From NCBI RefSeq assembly GCF_000621125.1, contig NZ_JHZC01000006.1, forward strand, positions 248,001 to 312,000: a stretch of DNA of 64,000 nt, given 5' to 3'. The translations under genes and the position numbers were made by a program. Below the pieces are notes generated by a model. It did not search any database. It was given only the letters and a program-made list of their open reading frames with translations, and had not been told where the DNA came from. This DNA comes from Maribacter antarcticus DSM 21422 (lineage in GTDB: Bacteria > Bacteroidota > Bacteroidia > Flavobacteriales > Flavobacteriaceae). This document shows, piece after piece, positions 8,985 to 18,108 of this stretch. How positions within the stretch are numbered: position 1 is the stretch's first letter; each line of letters begins with the position of its first letter.

Positions 8985-10280
8985 CTTAAGTTTGATTCCT
9001 TAACTTTTAGGATATACATCAGAAAGAACAAAAGAGAGCATTAAGGTTATAATATACGGTGAAGCTTTAGACTTCGACAACATTGATAATCCCCTCTCTT
9101 TTACTCCTTAAACCACGTTCAGTTCTGTGAGACTTTAGATTTCGTTTTCAAGTTGTTGTGAGCAGAAGTAGCTGGTTCTTACATAAAATAGTACTTATGA
9201 ATACATATAACGAAACTTTCGGAGTCGACATCAGTAAAGATGTCTTTGATGTACATGGCAGTACCGTAGGACACGACCAGTATAAAAATGATGAATCCGG
9301 GTTTTGGAAGTTCCTTAAAGCGTTACCGGATACTTCATTGGTTGTTATGGAAGCTACGGGGTATTACCATTATCGTCTTGCACAGTTTCTTTAAAAAAAT
9401 AGGATTACGGTATCGGTTGTAAACCCTTTGTCTGTAAAACGTTTTATACAGATGAAATTGGCCAAGGTAAGGACTGCCAAGAGCGATGCCAAGGCCATAT
9501 GTGAATATGCTGTAAAAAATGAAGTTCCTCTTTATACAGCGCTTACCGATGTTCAGCGTGAATGTTTACAGGTATTTAGAGTGTTGGATAGTTACTTAAA
9601 GAATCGAACGGCAACCAAGAACAAGAGGCATGGCGCAGCGGTGCTAGGATTGCCTTCAAAGTTTGTTTACCGTTCTTTAAGACGTAATCGAAAGCATTTG
9701 GACAAAGAGATAAAAGGTATTGAAGAGAAGCTTCTTTCTTTGGTAAAACAAGACCAGCAACAGCAGCTGACCTTACTTACCAGCATCCTTGGTATCGCAA
9801 TCAGAACGGCTCTTTTTTTGATTGTTTGCACGGATGGTTTAAAGAAGTTCGAAACGGCATCGCAACTATGCAGTTATGTTGGTATTACCCCAACGATACG
9901 GGAATCTGGTAGTCGTGTTCGAGGCCGTAGTAGAATTAGCAAGATTGGTAATAGAAAGCTGAGGAATCTATTGTTCTTATGTTCGTTCAATGCCTGTAAA
10001 CATAATAAGGCTTGCAAAGGGGTATACGAGCGAATCGTAAACAAGGGCAAGAGTAAAAAGCTGGCCTTGATAGCCGTATCGAACAAACTGCTCAAACAAA
10101 GCTTTGCTATCGCAAAATCGGGTAGGCCTTACGATGAAACTTACGTTTCTGTATTGCGTGTAAAGTAGCAAAAAAATCACCTATAATAAAGCCCAAAGAA
10201 TCATTAAAGAGAAGCTGTGGGCCTAAGACACTAGTGTCTTGAATTAATGAAGAAAAGAGTTATTTTTTACCTCAGTTCTT
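8985..10280 (+). mobile_element. IS110-family element, copy 1 (1296 bp, inactive)
   Basis: The element runs from CTTAAGTTTGATTCC to CAGTTCTT and is inserted between ACGT and TGTG of site 7. It has no obvious terminal inverted repeats, in line with the IS110 family. A left non-coding region of about 210 bases precedes the transposase gene and holds a conserved hairpin (about 9030-9103). Near the right end AAGACACTAGTGTCTT is a perfect palindrome. Four other copies have the same ends. Confidence 0.85.
9197..10168 (+). pseudogene. IS110-family transposase, copy 1 (in-frame stop)
   Basis: The reading frame matches the intact copy at 12384-13355 throughout its 324 codons, but TAA at 9391-9393 replaces the TAC (Tyr) codon after QFL. 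The acidic motif KTDKSDAK of the DEDD nuclease domain is also changed to RTAKSDAK, losing its first aspartate. The Transposase_20 domain with RESGSRVRG remains. This copy is therefore doubly disabled. An alternative upstream GTG start at 9158 is possible in all copies. Confidence 0.85.
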
Positions 10281-10288
10281 TGTGGTAC

Positions 10289-10711
10289 TTAGTATTTTTC
10301 TGCACGTAACTTCAATTCCTCGTTCATTTGTTCAAATCCCATTTTTATATCCTTGTCTAAACTCTTTGAAAAAAATTTAACCAAAATTCCGCTAAAATAT
10401 TCACTTTGCTCAAAATCGGTTGTTCCGTTTTGGTTGGCTGTTAGGTAGAATTTATGTTCTCCGTCAAATAGTCCTTTAAACCAAAGATGACCAAGCCACT
10501 TCAATTCTCTATTTTCTTTTAAAGTCAATACAATTGGCTTAAAAGTCATTCCTTGTAATTTTATTTGAATTCGGTTTCCAACTTTTACTTCTCCAGAAAC
10601 CGACTTAATAAAAGAATTCCATTTGTGATAACTCTCAAAGTCCGTAAGGATTTTCCATATTCTTTCTTTACTTGCCTTAATTGTAATATATGTTTTAATC
10701 TGCTTTGCCAT
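10289..10711 (-). CDS. SRPBCC-family protein
   Basis: Starting at the ATG at 10711 gives 140 residues. The sequence TYITIKASKERIWKILTDF at the N-terminus, FESYHKWNSFIKSV after it and the FEQSEYFSGIL region near the end are typical of the SRPBCC (START/polyketide-cyclase-like, CoxG-type) fold, which binds hydrophobic ligands. No catalytic role can be assigned. It shares a cassette with the Crp/Fnr regulator 58 bases upstream. Its stop codon begins within a few bases of the disrupted site 7. Confidence 0.8.
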   Translation of the reverse strand: MAKQIKTYITIKASKERIWKILTDFESYHKWNSFIKSVSGEVKVGNRIQIKLQGMTFKPIVLTLKENRELKWLGHLWFKGLFDGEHKFYLTANQNGTTDFEQSEYFSGILVKFFSKSLDKDIKMGFEQMNEELKLRAEKY

Positions 10712-10769
10712 AATATTTAATTTATTTGACAAAGTTTGGTTTAAATCAAGTTTTTTCGCTTGACAAAAA

Positions 10770-11339
10770 TCAAGAAATATTTTTTTTCCTTATTCGACTT
10801 AACGTTTCAGGTGACATTCCCAGCATTGATGCGATATATTGTAATGGAACTTGATTAAATAGTTCTTTGTTATCCTCAAAAAGCTTGTGATAACGTTCTT
10901 CTGCACTAAGCGATAAATGGCTAAAAACTCTATCTTCTAATTGAATGAAACAACCTGCAATAAATTGTTTTTCCATTTCAGCCCAATTTGGAACTAAACT
11001 ATTTAAAAGTGCGTAATTCTCTTTATTGATTGTGTAAAGTTCGCAATCCGTTAATGCTTGAATGTTCCATCTTGCTCTTTGTTTGAAATTAAAACTGTAC
11101 AAATCAGTTATGAAATAACCTTTGGTAGAAATCCATTGTGTAATCTCTTTGTCATTGGCGTTTGCGAAAACTCGAATAAAACCACTCCGTACAAAACTCA
11201 GCCTTTCACAATATTGACCAGATTTTGTAAAATATTCTCCTTTTTTAAGTTTAGATTCTGTGAACAAAGACGTTATTTTGTCCATATTCTGGTTTGTAAT
11301 TCCAAAGTAAGAGGTAATATACTTCTGTAACTCTGTCAA
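10770..11339 (-). CDS. Crp/Fnr-family transcriptional regulator
   Basis: A 189-residue regulator with an N-terminal cNMP-binding-like domain (KKGEYFTKSGQYCERLSFVR near residues 31-50) and a C-terminal HTH, QYIASMLGMSPETLSRIRKK. The first codon appears to be TTG (MTELQKY); an internal ATG at about residue 19 is less likely because it would shorten the conserved N-terminus. It lies upstream of the SRPBCC gene and probably regulates it. The cassette closes with GCACAACG at site 8. Confidence 0.83.
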   Translation of the reverse strand: MTELQKYITSYFGITNQNMDKITSLFTESKLKKGEYFTKSGQYCERLSFVRSGFIRVFANANDKEITQWISTKGYFITDLYSFNFKQRARWNIQALTDCELYTINKENYALLNSLVPNWAEMEKQFIAGCFIQLEDRVFSHLSLSAEERYHKLFEDNKELFNQVPLQYIASMLGMSPETLSRIRKKNIS

Positions 11340-11364
11340 TTTCCTGAGTTTTTTTTTACATTAA

Positions 11365-11498
11365 GCACAACGTTTTATGTATGTTGTCGTGCGAGGTAGT
11401 CACCGACTGGATTTCATAAAAGGAAATCCGCTAGTAAATACACACTTACGTTTGGATTTATAGCTAAACAAAAGCATGCAATATACATCGTGTTGTGC
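11365..11498. repeat. attC-like cassette boundary, site 8 (type A variant)
   Basis: GCACAACG opens and CGTGTTGTGC closes it. The inner segment GGATTTCATAAAAGGAAATCC forms a hairpin. The end GTTGTGC is complementary to GCACAAC of site 9. Confidence 0.75.
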
Positions 11499-11516
11499 GT
11501 AGTTTTTTAATCTGAT

Positions 11517-11924
11517 TTAATTCAATTTAGTATTTGTAATTGATAGTACCCAAACATTATAGTTTGGGCTTTCAATTCCATAACCGGCTGAAGTGTCAAG
11601 TGTCCATAATTCATCTAAAATTGGTTCTTGCTCATAAGTTAAAAACCTATTTCCATTACTATCTTCACGGTAGAGCGTAATTTTACTAAAAACAACGTTT
11701 TCTGAAGGCTGTTTAAGCGAATATGAATCTGAAACTTGTACAATATTATGTTCTGAATTAGATTCTGCAGGCTTTTCAATAATCACTTCTTCTTCATCAG
11801 TGATTAGAATTAAATCGTAACTAGAATTATTTTGAATTTTATAGATATTTTCATAGATGGGGTCTTTTTCACATTGAAAAGCCATTAATGAAGTAGCTAC
11901 AAGTAAAAGAAATATTTTTTTCAT
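11517..11924 (-). CDS. Small lipoprotein of unknown function
   Basis: A 135-residue protein opening MKKIFLLLVATSLMAFQCEK, a lipoprotein signal with Cys about residue 18. The mature part (about 117 residues) is rich in beta-type segments and has no motif I recognise. The gene is alone in its cassette, bounded by GTTGTGC and GCACAAC. No promoter-like box stands out between the start codon and site 9. Confidence 0.75.
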   Translation of the reverse strand: MKKIFLLLVATSLMAFQCEKDPIYENIYKIQNNSSYDLILITDEEEVIIEKPAESNSEHNIVQVSDSYSLKQPSENVVFSKITLYREDSNGNRFLTYEQEPILDELWTLDTSAGYGIESPNYNVWVLSITNTKLN

Positions 11925-11984
11925 AATTATTTTTATTTGTCAGAGCTAAATTGATGAAATTATTGATATTATATGTTAAATTAT

Positions 11985-12171
11985 GCACAACGTTTTGTGT
12001 ATGAAACGTAGCGTGTAAAAAGACATTAAATTTTCGGATTAATACACACGCGAATTTTTATATTTTGTTTTTAACTTATCATTCTTAGAGGTCAAATTTA
12101 AAAATTTAGCGGTCTTCGTAAATGAGCAAAAACCTCTCAAAAAGCATTTATTAGCTATGTTTTATACACGT
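11985..12171. repeat. attC-like cassette boundary, site 9 (type C), left part, split by IS110 copy 2
   Basis: Opens GCACAACG with GTGTATGAAACGTAGCGTG and runs to AGCTATGTTTTATACACGT. The remaining TGTTATGTGC is at 13468-13477. GTTATGTGC is complementary to GCACATAAC at site 10. Confidence 0.78.
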
Positions 12172-12216
12172 CTTAAGTTTGATTCCCTAATTTTTAGGAT
12201 ATACATCAGAAAGAAC

Positions 12217-12299
12217 AAAAGAGAGCATTAAGGGTACTATACACGGTGAAGCTTTAGACTTCGACAACATGGATAATCCCCTCTCTTTTACTCCTTAAA
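12217..12299 (+). ncRNA. Candidate bridge/seek-type guide RNA of the IS110 element
   Basis: In the left non-coding end, AAAGAGAG...GGG and CCC...CTCTCTTT form a stem around a loop of about 45 bases. The loop contains TATACACGGTG (from 12238), GAAGCTTTAGACTTC (small hairpin) and ACAAC. TATACACG is identical to the bases left of this copy's insertion point, and ACAAC is complementary to GTTGT just beside it. Known IS110 elements encode such RNAs in the left end; that this is one is inference. Equivalent hairpins occur in the other four copies. Confidence 0.45.
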
Positions 12300-12383
12300 C
12301 CACGTTCAGTTCTGTGAGACTTTAGATCTCGTTTTCAAGTTGTTGTGAGCAGAAGTAGCTGGTTCTTTCATAAATCAATACGT

Positions 12384-13355
12384 ATGAATAAATATAAGGA
12401 AACTTTCGGAGTCGACATCAGTAAAGATGTCTTTGATGTACCTGGTAGTACCGTAGGAAACGACCAGTATAAAAATGATGAATCCGGGTTTCGGAAGTTC
12501 CTTAAAGCGTTGCTAGATAACTCATTGGTTGTTATGGAAGCAACTGGTTATTACTATTATCGTCTTGCACAGTTTTTTTATAAAAATGGGATTACGGTAT
12601 CGGTTGTCAACCCTTTGTCTGTAAAACGTTTTATACAGATGAAATGGGCCAAGGTAAAGACCGACAAGAGCGATGCCAAGGCCATATGTGAATATGCTGT
12701 AAAAAATGAAGTTCCCCTTTATACAGCGCTTACCGATGTTCAGAATGAATGTTTACAGCTATTTAGAGTGTTGGATAGTTACTTAAAGAAACGAACGGCA
12801 ACCAAGAACAAGAGGCATGGCGAGGAGGTGCTAGGGTTGCCATCGAAATTTGTCTACCGTTCTTTAAGACGTAATCGAAAGCATTTGGACAAAGAGATAA
12901 AAGGTATTGAAAAGAAGCTTCTTTCTTTGGTAAAACAAGACCAGCAACATCAGTTGACGGTACTAACTAGTATCCCTGGTATCGGAATTAGAACGGCTCT
13001 TTTTTTGATTGTCTGTACGGATGGTTTTAAGAAGTTCGAAACGGCATCTCAGCTATGCAGTTATGTTGGTATTATCCCAACGATACGGGAATCCGGCAGT
13101 AGTGTTCGAGGCCGTAGTCGAATAAGTAAAGTTGGTAATAGAAAGCTGAGGAATCTATTGTTCTTATGTTCGTTCAATGCCTCTAAACATAATAAGGCTT
13201 GTAAAGGGGTATATGAGCGAATCGTGAACAAGGGCAAGAGCAAGAAACTTACCTTGATAGCGGTCGCTAACAAACTGCTCAAACAAAGCTTTGCTATAGC
13301 CAAATCAGGCAGGCCTTACGATGAAACCTACGTTTCTGTATTGCGAGTAAAGTAG
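12384..13355 (+). CDS. IS110-family transposase (DEDD recombinase), intact
   Basis: From the ATG at 12384 the protein has 323 residues, normal for the family; a GTG at 12345 would extend it. The N-terminal RuvC-like DEDD domain shows GVDISKDVFDV (first Asp), VVMEATGYY (Glu) and KTDKSDAKAICEYA (two Asp). The C-terminal Transposase_20 domain has LTSIPGIGIRTALFL and RESGSSVRGRSRISKVGN, where the serine after RE is the expected nucleophile. It catalyses insertion and excision, presumably directed by an RNA from the left end. It may also mobilise the defective copies. Confidence 0.92.
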   Translation: MNKYKETFGVDISKDVFDVPGSTVGNDQYKNDESGFRKFLKALLDNSLVVMEATGYYYYRLAQFFYKNGITVSVVNPLSVKRFIQMKWAKVKTDKSDAKAICEYAVKNEVPLYTALTDVQNECLQLFRVLDSYLKKRTATKNKRHGEEVLGLPSKFVYRSLRRNRKHLDKEIKGIEKKLLSLVKQDQQHQLTVLTSIPGIGIRTALFLIVCTDGFKKFETASQLCSYVGIIPTIRESGSSVRGRSRISKVGNRKLRNLLFLCSFNASKHNKACKGVYERIVNKGKSKKLTLIAVANKLLKQSFAIAKSGRPYDETYVSVLRVK

Positions 13356-13491
13356 TTGAAAATCATCAATGAAAAAGCTCAAAGAATCATTAAAGTGAAT
13401 CTATGGGCCTAAAGTATTAGTGTCTTGAATTAATGAAGAAAAGAGTTGTTTTTTACTTCAGCATCTTTGTTATGTGCTGAATTAATCGCTA

Positions 13492-14928
13492 TTATTTTAT
13501 TAATGGTTTCGGATTTTTAATATAGACGGTCTTTCTAACTTCTTTACCCTTATTAGTCCATTCACCCAGTGCATTTTTTTCTTTTTCTGCAAATTCGCTT
13601 ATTTGACTTACAATTTCAGGGTATTTATCAGCAACATTGATTTTTTCTGCTGGGTCTTTGCGCAAATTAAATAGTTCAATATGGTCCAATGTCGGAGTAC
13701 TGCCATAACAAGCTTTTTTTATATTCTCACGTGCTTCTTTTGAGTAAGTACCTTGTAAATTTAATTTCCAGTCACCATACCTTACTGCTTGAAGATATCC
13801 AACATGCCAGTAGAAATATGGTCTTGGTTTCTGTTTGATTTCGGGATTAAAAAAGGAACTTGAAATATCAGTTCCATCTCTTTTAACATTATCACTAAGC
13901 TGAATATTTGCTATTTTAGTGAATGTGGCAAAGAAGTCAATAACTGATCCTGGAGAATTACATGTAGTTCCAGGTTTTATTTTACCTGGCCACCAAGCAA
14001 TACAAGGTACACGAACACCACCTTCATGTATTTGTCCTTTTCGTCCTTTCAGAATACCATTACTTGCCCCAAAATTCGGCGCACCACCATTATCGGAAGT
14101 AAAAATCACCAGAGTATTATTAGCAAGACCTTCATTTCTGATATAATTTAGAATTTCACCTGTTGACCAACTAATTTCAGCAACAGAGGCACCAAATCCC
14201 GATTTTGGATTGCTAGTTTGTGCATAAAATTGTTGGCGTGCGGCTACAGGGTTATGTGGCATTGTATGTGCTAAATATAGAAAAAATGGTTTCTTCTTAT
14301 TTTCCCCAATCCATTTAATCGCTTCATCAGTATAGCGTTTTGTAAGAGTTGTCTGGTCGAAAGCATTATGTTCATTCAGTTGCTCAATAACTGTTCCGTT
14401 CCGTAAGAGGGGTAAGGGTGGATCTTTTCTTTGTTGATTCTCCATATCGTTTGAATATGGCAGACCGAACCAATAATCAAATCCATGTCTAACAGGAAGA
14501 AATTCCGGCTGATCTCCTAAATGCCATTTGCCAATAATTGCAGTGGAATAACCTCCCATTTTTAGAGCCTCTGGCAAAGTAGTTTCTTGCGGATTTAGCC
14601 CTTTTGAAGCCGTAGGAAAAAGTACCCAACGATTTCTGGCATCCAAATCCATATCAACACGTCGGGCATAACATCCTGTCATCAAACCAGCGCGGGATGG
14701 GGTACATACTGGAGCACCGGCGTAAAAGTCGGTAAACCTAACTCCCTCTGTGGCCATCTGATCAATTTCCGGAGTTCGATTCCACAACGAACCATAACTT
14801 GATAAATCTGCATAACCAAGATCATCACAAAATATTACGATGATATTAGGAGGAGTAGATTTATTTTCTGCATGTAAATTACTTGAGAGACCAACTAACA
14901 TTAGAAATAGTAAGAAATAATAATTCAT
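13492..14928 (-). CDS. Secreted S1-family sulfatase
   Basis: A 478-residue protein with an N-terminal signal peptide. PNIIVIFCDDLGYADLSSYG carries the metal-binding aspartates. VCTPSRAGLMTG is the sulfatase signature CxPSR in which the Cys is converted to formylglycine. GKWHLGD and TSDNGG (further metal and substrate residues) follow in the usual order. It should remove sulfate esters, probably from sulfated polysaccharide or glycan, in the periplasm. No maturase or susCD genes are nearby, so it depends on functions elsewhere. It is the only gene in its cassette. Confidence 0.92.
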   Translation of the reverse strand: MNYYFLLFLMLVGLSSNLHAENKSTPPNIIVIFCDDLGYADLSSYGSLWNRTPEIDQMATEGVRFTDFYAGAPVCTPSRAGLMTGCYARRVDMDLDARNRWVLFPTASKGLNPQETTLPEALKMGGYSTAIIGKWHLGDQPEFLPVRHGFDYWFGLPYSNDMENQQRKDPPLPLLRNGTVIEQLNEHNAFDQTTLTKRYTDEAIKWIGENKKKPFFLYLAHTMPHNPVAARQQFYAQTSNPKSGFGASVAEISWSTGEILNYIRNEGLANNTLVIFTSDNGGAPNFGASNGILKGRKGQIHEGGVRVPCIAWWPGKIKPGTTCNSPGSVIDFFATFTKIANIQLSDNVKRDGTDISSSFFNPEIKQKPRPYFYWHVGYLQAVRYGDWKLNLQGTYSKEARENIKKACYGSTPTLDHIELFNLRKDPAEKINVADKYPEIVSQISEFAEKEKNALGEWTNKGKEVRKTVYIKNPKPLIK

Positions 14929-15018
14929 TTTGTCCAGTTTTAATATCGTTTTAAAATCCGCAGCGGAATCTATATGCCTTCACATTAAAAAGACAAATGC
15001 TTCCTATTTTCAATTTTG

Positions 15019-15153
15019 CACATAACGGTGTTGTACAAGATTAGTTGCTGTATTTAAGGATTAAATTTAATAAATAATTCACAGATAGAAAGTCCGCGAG
15101 GACTTTCCTAAATAAGCTAAAACCAAAGCAATTAATTTTGCACGGTGTTGGAA
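15019..15153. repeat. attC-like cassette boundary, site 10 (type A)
   Basis: Opens GCACATAACGG and ends CACGGTGTTGGAAG. The central hairpin AGTCCGCGAGGACTTT is clear. The opening bases match the end of the sulfatase cassette at 13469-13477. Confidence 0.78.
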
Positions 15154-15161
15154 GTAGTTTT

Positions 15162-15557
15162 TTAGTCCGTTGATTGGATAATTGTTATTCCGTCAAAATA
15201 ATTTCCTGCTTGAAGTCCAACAGTAAGTATTCTTTCAGAACCAGTAGTGTTTTCGTATAATTTGATAGATAGTTCTTTTCCGTTTTTTCTTTCCAAAGTA
15301 AATGCTGATTCGGTAATCGTAAAATTATTAGCGGTGGTATCAACATTGCGTAAATCGAACGTTTGACCGTCTTTGAAGAATATTCCTGAAATCCACCACG
15401 AATCTCCTTCCGTCGTAATAACTGCCAAGTTTTCAAGTGAATCAAACCGTAATTCTTTTTGTGATAGTTTTATATTGTCGTCCCAATCTCCGTCACTACT
15501 GTCCGAACAAGACATATTGAATATTACTATTAGAATTAAAATGATGTTCTTCTTCAT
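15162..15557 (-). CDS. Small lipoprotein, possibly BACON-like
   Basis: A 131-residue protein with a lipoprotein signal (IVIFNMSCSDSSDGD; Cys about residue 17) and an acidic stretch after the anchor. The remainder is beta-rich, and WWISGIFFKDG is faintly reminiscent of BACON-type modules, but this is weak. It is alone in its cassette between sites 10 and 11. Function unknown. Confidence 0.7.
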   Translation of the reverse strand: MKKNIILILIVIFNMSCSDSSDGDWDDNIKLSQKELRFDSLENLAVITTEGDSWWISGIFFKDGQTFDLRNVDTTANNFTITESAFTLERKNGKELSIKLYENTTGSERILTVGLQAGNYFDGITIIQSTD

Positions 15558-15620
15558 TGTTGTTAATTTAAGATTACATTTTATACATTTAAGATTTACG
15601 AAAAGATTGCGTCAAATTGC

Positions 15621-15744
15621 GGCCAACGTGTTTGTGTATGATTAGTTGCGTGGTTAAGCACGTAATTTAGCAAATGAAAACCGAATAGAAAATCCGCGTG
15701 GATTTTCGTAAGTAGGCTAGAGCCAAGCAATTAATCATACACGT
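15621..15744. repeat. attC-like cassette boundary, site 11 (type A), left part, split by IS110 copy 3
   Basis: Opens GGCCAACGTG, has the central hairpin AAATCCGCGTGGATTTT and runs to TCATACACGT. The right remainder (CGCTGTTCC) is at 16658-16666 and is less well conserved than in the other split sites. Confidence 0.72.
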
Positions 15745-16657
15745 CTTAAGTTTGATTCTTTATAAATTGATAATATAATCAGAAAGAACAAAAGAGAGCA
15801 TTAAGGGTACTATTTACGGTAAAGCTCTAGACTTCGACAACATTGATAATTGGCTCTCTTTTACTACGCAGACCACGTTCAGTTCTGTGAGACTTTAGAT
15901 CTCGTTTTCAAGTTGTTGTGAGCAGAAGTAGCTGGTTCTTTCATACAATAGTACTTAAGTATAAATATAACGAAACTTTCGGAGTCGACATCAGTAAAGA
16001 TGTCTTTGATGTACATGGTACTACCGTAGGACACGACCAGTATAAAAACGATGAATTGGGTTTTCGGAAGTTCCTTAAAGCGTTGCTAGATAACTCATTG
16101 GTTGTTATGGAAGCTACGGGGTATTACGATTATCGTCTTGCACAGTTTCTTTACAAAAATGGGGTTATGGTATCGGAATTAGGACGGCTCTTTTTTTGAT
16201 TGTTTGCACTGATGGTTTTAAGAAGTTCGAAACGGCATCTCAATTATGTAGTTACGTTGGCATTACTTCAACGATACGGGAATCCGGCAGTAGTGTTCGA
16301 GGTCGTAATAGAATTAGCAAGATTGGTAATAGAAAGCTGAGGAATCTATTGTTCTTAGGTTCGTGCAATGCCTGTAAATATAACAAGGCTTGTAAAGGCG
16401 TATATGAGCGAATTGTAAACAAGGGCATGAGTAAAAAGCTGGCCTTGATTGCCGTTTCGAACAAGTTGCTCAAGCAACGTTTTACTATCGCAAAATTAGG
16501 CAGGCCATAGGATGAAACTTACGTTTCTGTATTGCGAGTAAAGTAGTTGAAAATCAGCAATAAAAAAGCTCAAAGAATCATTGAAGTGAATCTGTGAGCC
16601 TAAAACACTAGTGTCTTGAATTAATGAAGAAAAGCGTTGTTTTTTACTTCAGTTCTT
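15745..16657 (+). mobile_element. IS110-family element, copy 3 (913 bp, internally deleted)
   Basis: Shares both ends with the other copies but lacks about 380 bases of the transposase gene. The deletion joins two places that both read GGTATCGG in the intact copy, so it probably arose by recombination or slippage between these 8-base direct repeats. The guide-like loop reads TATTTACGG (15811) and no longer matches its flank (CATACACG). Confidence 0.85.
15957..16510 (+). pseudogene. IS110-family transposase, copy 3 (start lost, internal deletion)
   Basis: The ATG used in the other copies reads AAG here. The DEDD domain is complete only up to the MEATGYY motif. After NGVMVSELGRLFF the frame ends, and the C-terminal Transposase_20 part continues in another frame from about 16196 to 16510, where TAG truncates it before the usual end. 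The KTDKSDAK motif is missing. It cannot encode an active enzyme. Confidence 0.85.
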
Positions 16658-16669
16658 CGCTGTTCCACG

Positions 16670-17845
16670 TTATTGTTTTATTCGATTGTATTTTTTCAAC
16701 GTTTCAATAAGTAAATCATGAGGTAAAGCATAAGCTTTATTTCCATTAACTCCTTCCATAGTTTCTGCAGCTACCATTGCATTAATAATCGCTTCCTCCA
16801 CAGCCTGAACAGTTGCCTCAAAAACTGGCATCAGTTGGTCATTTGGCATTGATTCTACTATTGTCGTTTCATCACGGTTAAATGCTTGTTCATTAGCGGT
16901 TGAGAAGGCTAAAAAAATATCTCCAGAGCCATTGCTTCCTCGTCCGCCTACTATACCAATTCCTAATGGAATTCTTTGAGCAATTCTTTTTAATTGATGT
17001 GGTAAGAGAGGTGCATCTGTTGCTATAATAACTATTATTGAACCATCTCCTTCTTGTCTCCTTGATTTTGGTGGTGCATTAAATTTATAATTTAAAGTGT
17101 CTTTTAATTCAATTCCAACAGGTACACCTGCAATTGATAAGTTTCTCTTGGCTCCAAAATTTGATTGGACGATTGCTCCAACAGTATAAGTTGAATCCTT
17201 GACTTTAAAAACTCTTGAAGAAGTTCCAGTTCCACCTTTAAAACCCAAACACATCATTCCAGTTCCACCCCCAACATTTCCCTCAGCAATCTTTCCGCTT
17301 GATGTATTTTCAATAGCTTCCAGTACATGTTTTTCTTTAACGTGAAATCCATATATGTCATTAAGGAATCCATCGTAAGTTTCGGCAACTACTGGATAAG
17401 TGTACCACCAATCTTCTCCGCTATACCAATCCATATCTACATACCATTTCAATACTGCATCTCTAACAACACCAACACTATTTGTGTTAGTAATCATAAT
17501 TGGTGTTTCCAAAAAGCCTGATTCAGTTACCCAAGTTGTACCTGTCATTTCACCATTACCATTAAGACTATACCAGTTGGCATAAACTGGGCTAAATTTT
17601 TTGGCTTTTCCTCTTGGAAATATCGCAGTAACTCCAGTTCTTATGGGTCCTTTACCTACAATGTTTTCTCCTTCTCCAGCAATAATAGTGCTATATCCTA
17701 CTTCAACTCCGTTAACATCTGTAATAGCATTGAATTCTCCTGTTGTACCAACAAATGGAACTCCTAAATCTCTTGCTCTTGGTTTTTGTCCGTAAGATTG
17801 GAAACAAATGAATATTACTATAAAAGCTGTAAATATTTTTTTCAT
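16670..17845 (-). CDS. P1-family peptidase (DmpA/BapA-like, S58), exported
   Basis: A 391-residue protein with a signal peptide (MKKIFTAFIVIFICFQSYG). It starts with RARDLGVPFVGTTGEFNAIT, typical of the family. Later come GTTWVTESGFLETPI and GGGTGMMCLGFKGGTGTSSRV, where the second part contains the serine that becomes the N-terminal nucleophile after autocleavage (GTSS). Family members are aminopeptidases acting on D-amino-acid or beta-peptides. It is alone in its cassette. The neighbouring IS110 copy 3 lies 12 bases past its stop. Confidence 0.88.
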   Translation of the reverse strand: MKKIFTAFIVIFICFQSYGQKPRARDLGVPFVGTTGEFNAITDVNGVEVGYSTIIAGEGENIVGKGPIRTGVTAIFPRGKAKKFSPVYANWYSLNGNGEMTGTTWVTESGFLETPIMITNTNSVGVVRDAVLKWYVDMDWYSGEDWWYTYPVVAETYDGFLNDIYGFHVKEKHVLEAIENTSSGKIAEGNVGGGTGMMCLGFKGGTGTSSRVFKVKDSTYTVGAIVQSNFGAKRNLSIAGVPVGIELKDTLNYKFNAPPKSRRQEGDGSIIVIIATDAPLLPHQLKRIAQRIPLGIGIVGGRGSNGSGDIFLAFSTANEQAFNRDETTIVESMPNDQLMPVFEATVQAVEEAIINAMVAAETMEGVNGNKAYALPHDLLIETLKKYNRIKQ

Positions 17846-17865
17846 ATTGGTTGGTTTTTAATATG

Positions 17866-18064
17866 CCACAACAGTCTTGTATAAGAATAGTAGGGCAGAA
17901 AATGAGCGAAAACCATTCGGTTGAACACAAGCCGAATTTTTAAATTTTCTTATACCCTATTTTTATTCAATAAGGCAAATTTAAAAATTTGTCGACTTTG
18001 CAAATGAGCTTTGTCCATTGGGTTAATCACTCATTTCCCTATTATTTTTTATACGTTGTTATCT
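17866..18064. repeat. attC-like cassette boundary, site 12 (type C-like)
   Basis: Opens GCCACAACAG, has the inner pair GGCAAATTTAAAAATTTGTCG, and ends ATACGTTGTTATCTGC. GTTATCTGC is complementary to GCAGGTAAC at site 13 except one G.T-type difference. Confidence 0.72.
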
Positions 18065-18108
18065 GCCATATTTTTTAGATATTACTTCATAACTATGAAT
18101 AAATATAA

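Larger units (their letters stand above)
12172..13467 (+). mobile_element. IS110-family element, copy 2 (1296 bp, apparently intact)
   Basis: Same ends as copy 1 (CTTAAG...ATCTT). Inserted between ACGT and TGTT of site 9. It carries the only uninterrupted transposase gene of the five copies and a complete left non-coding region. The insertion rejoins to TATACACGTTGTTATGTGC, exactly the expected uninterrupted boundary, so the junction can be placed to within a few bases. Confidence 0.88.

Noticed and set aside
17881..18060. Small plus- and minus-strand frames over site 12
   Set aside because: They are translations of the boundary repeat and of the peptidase N-terminus; no start or family support.
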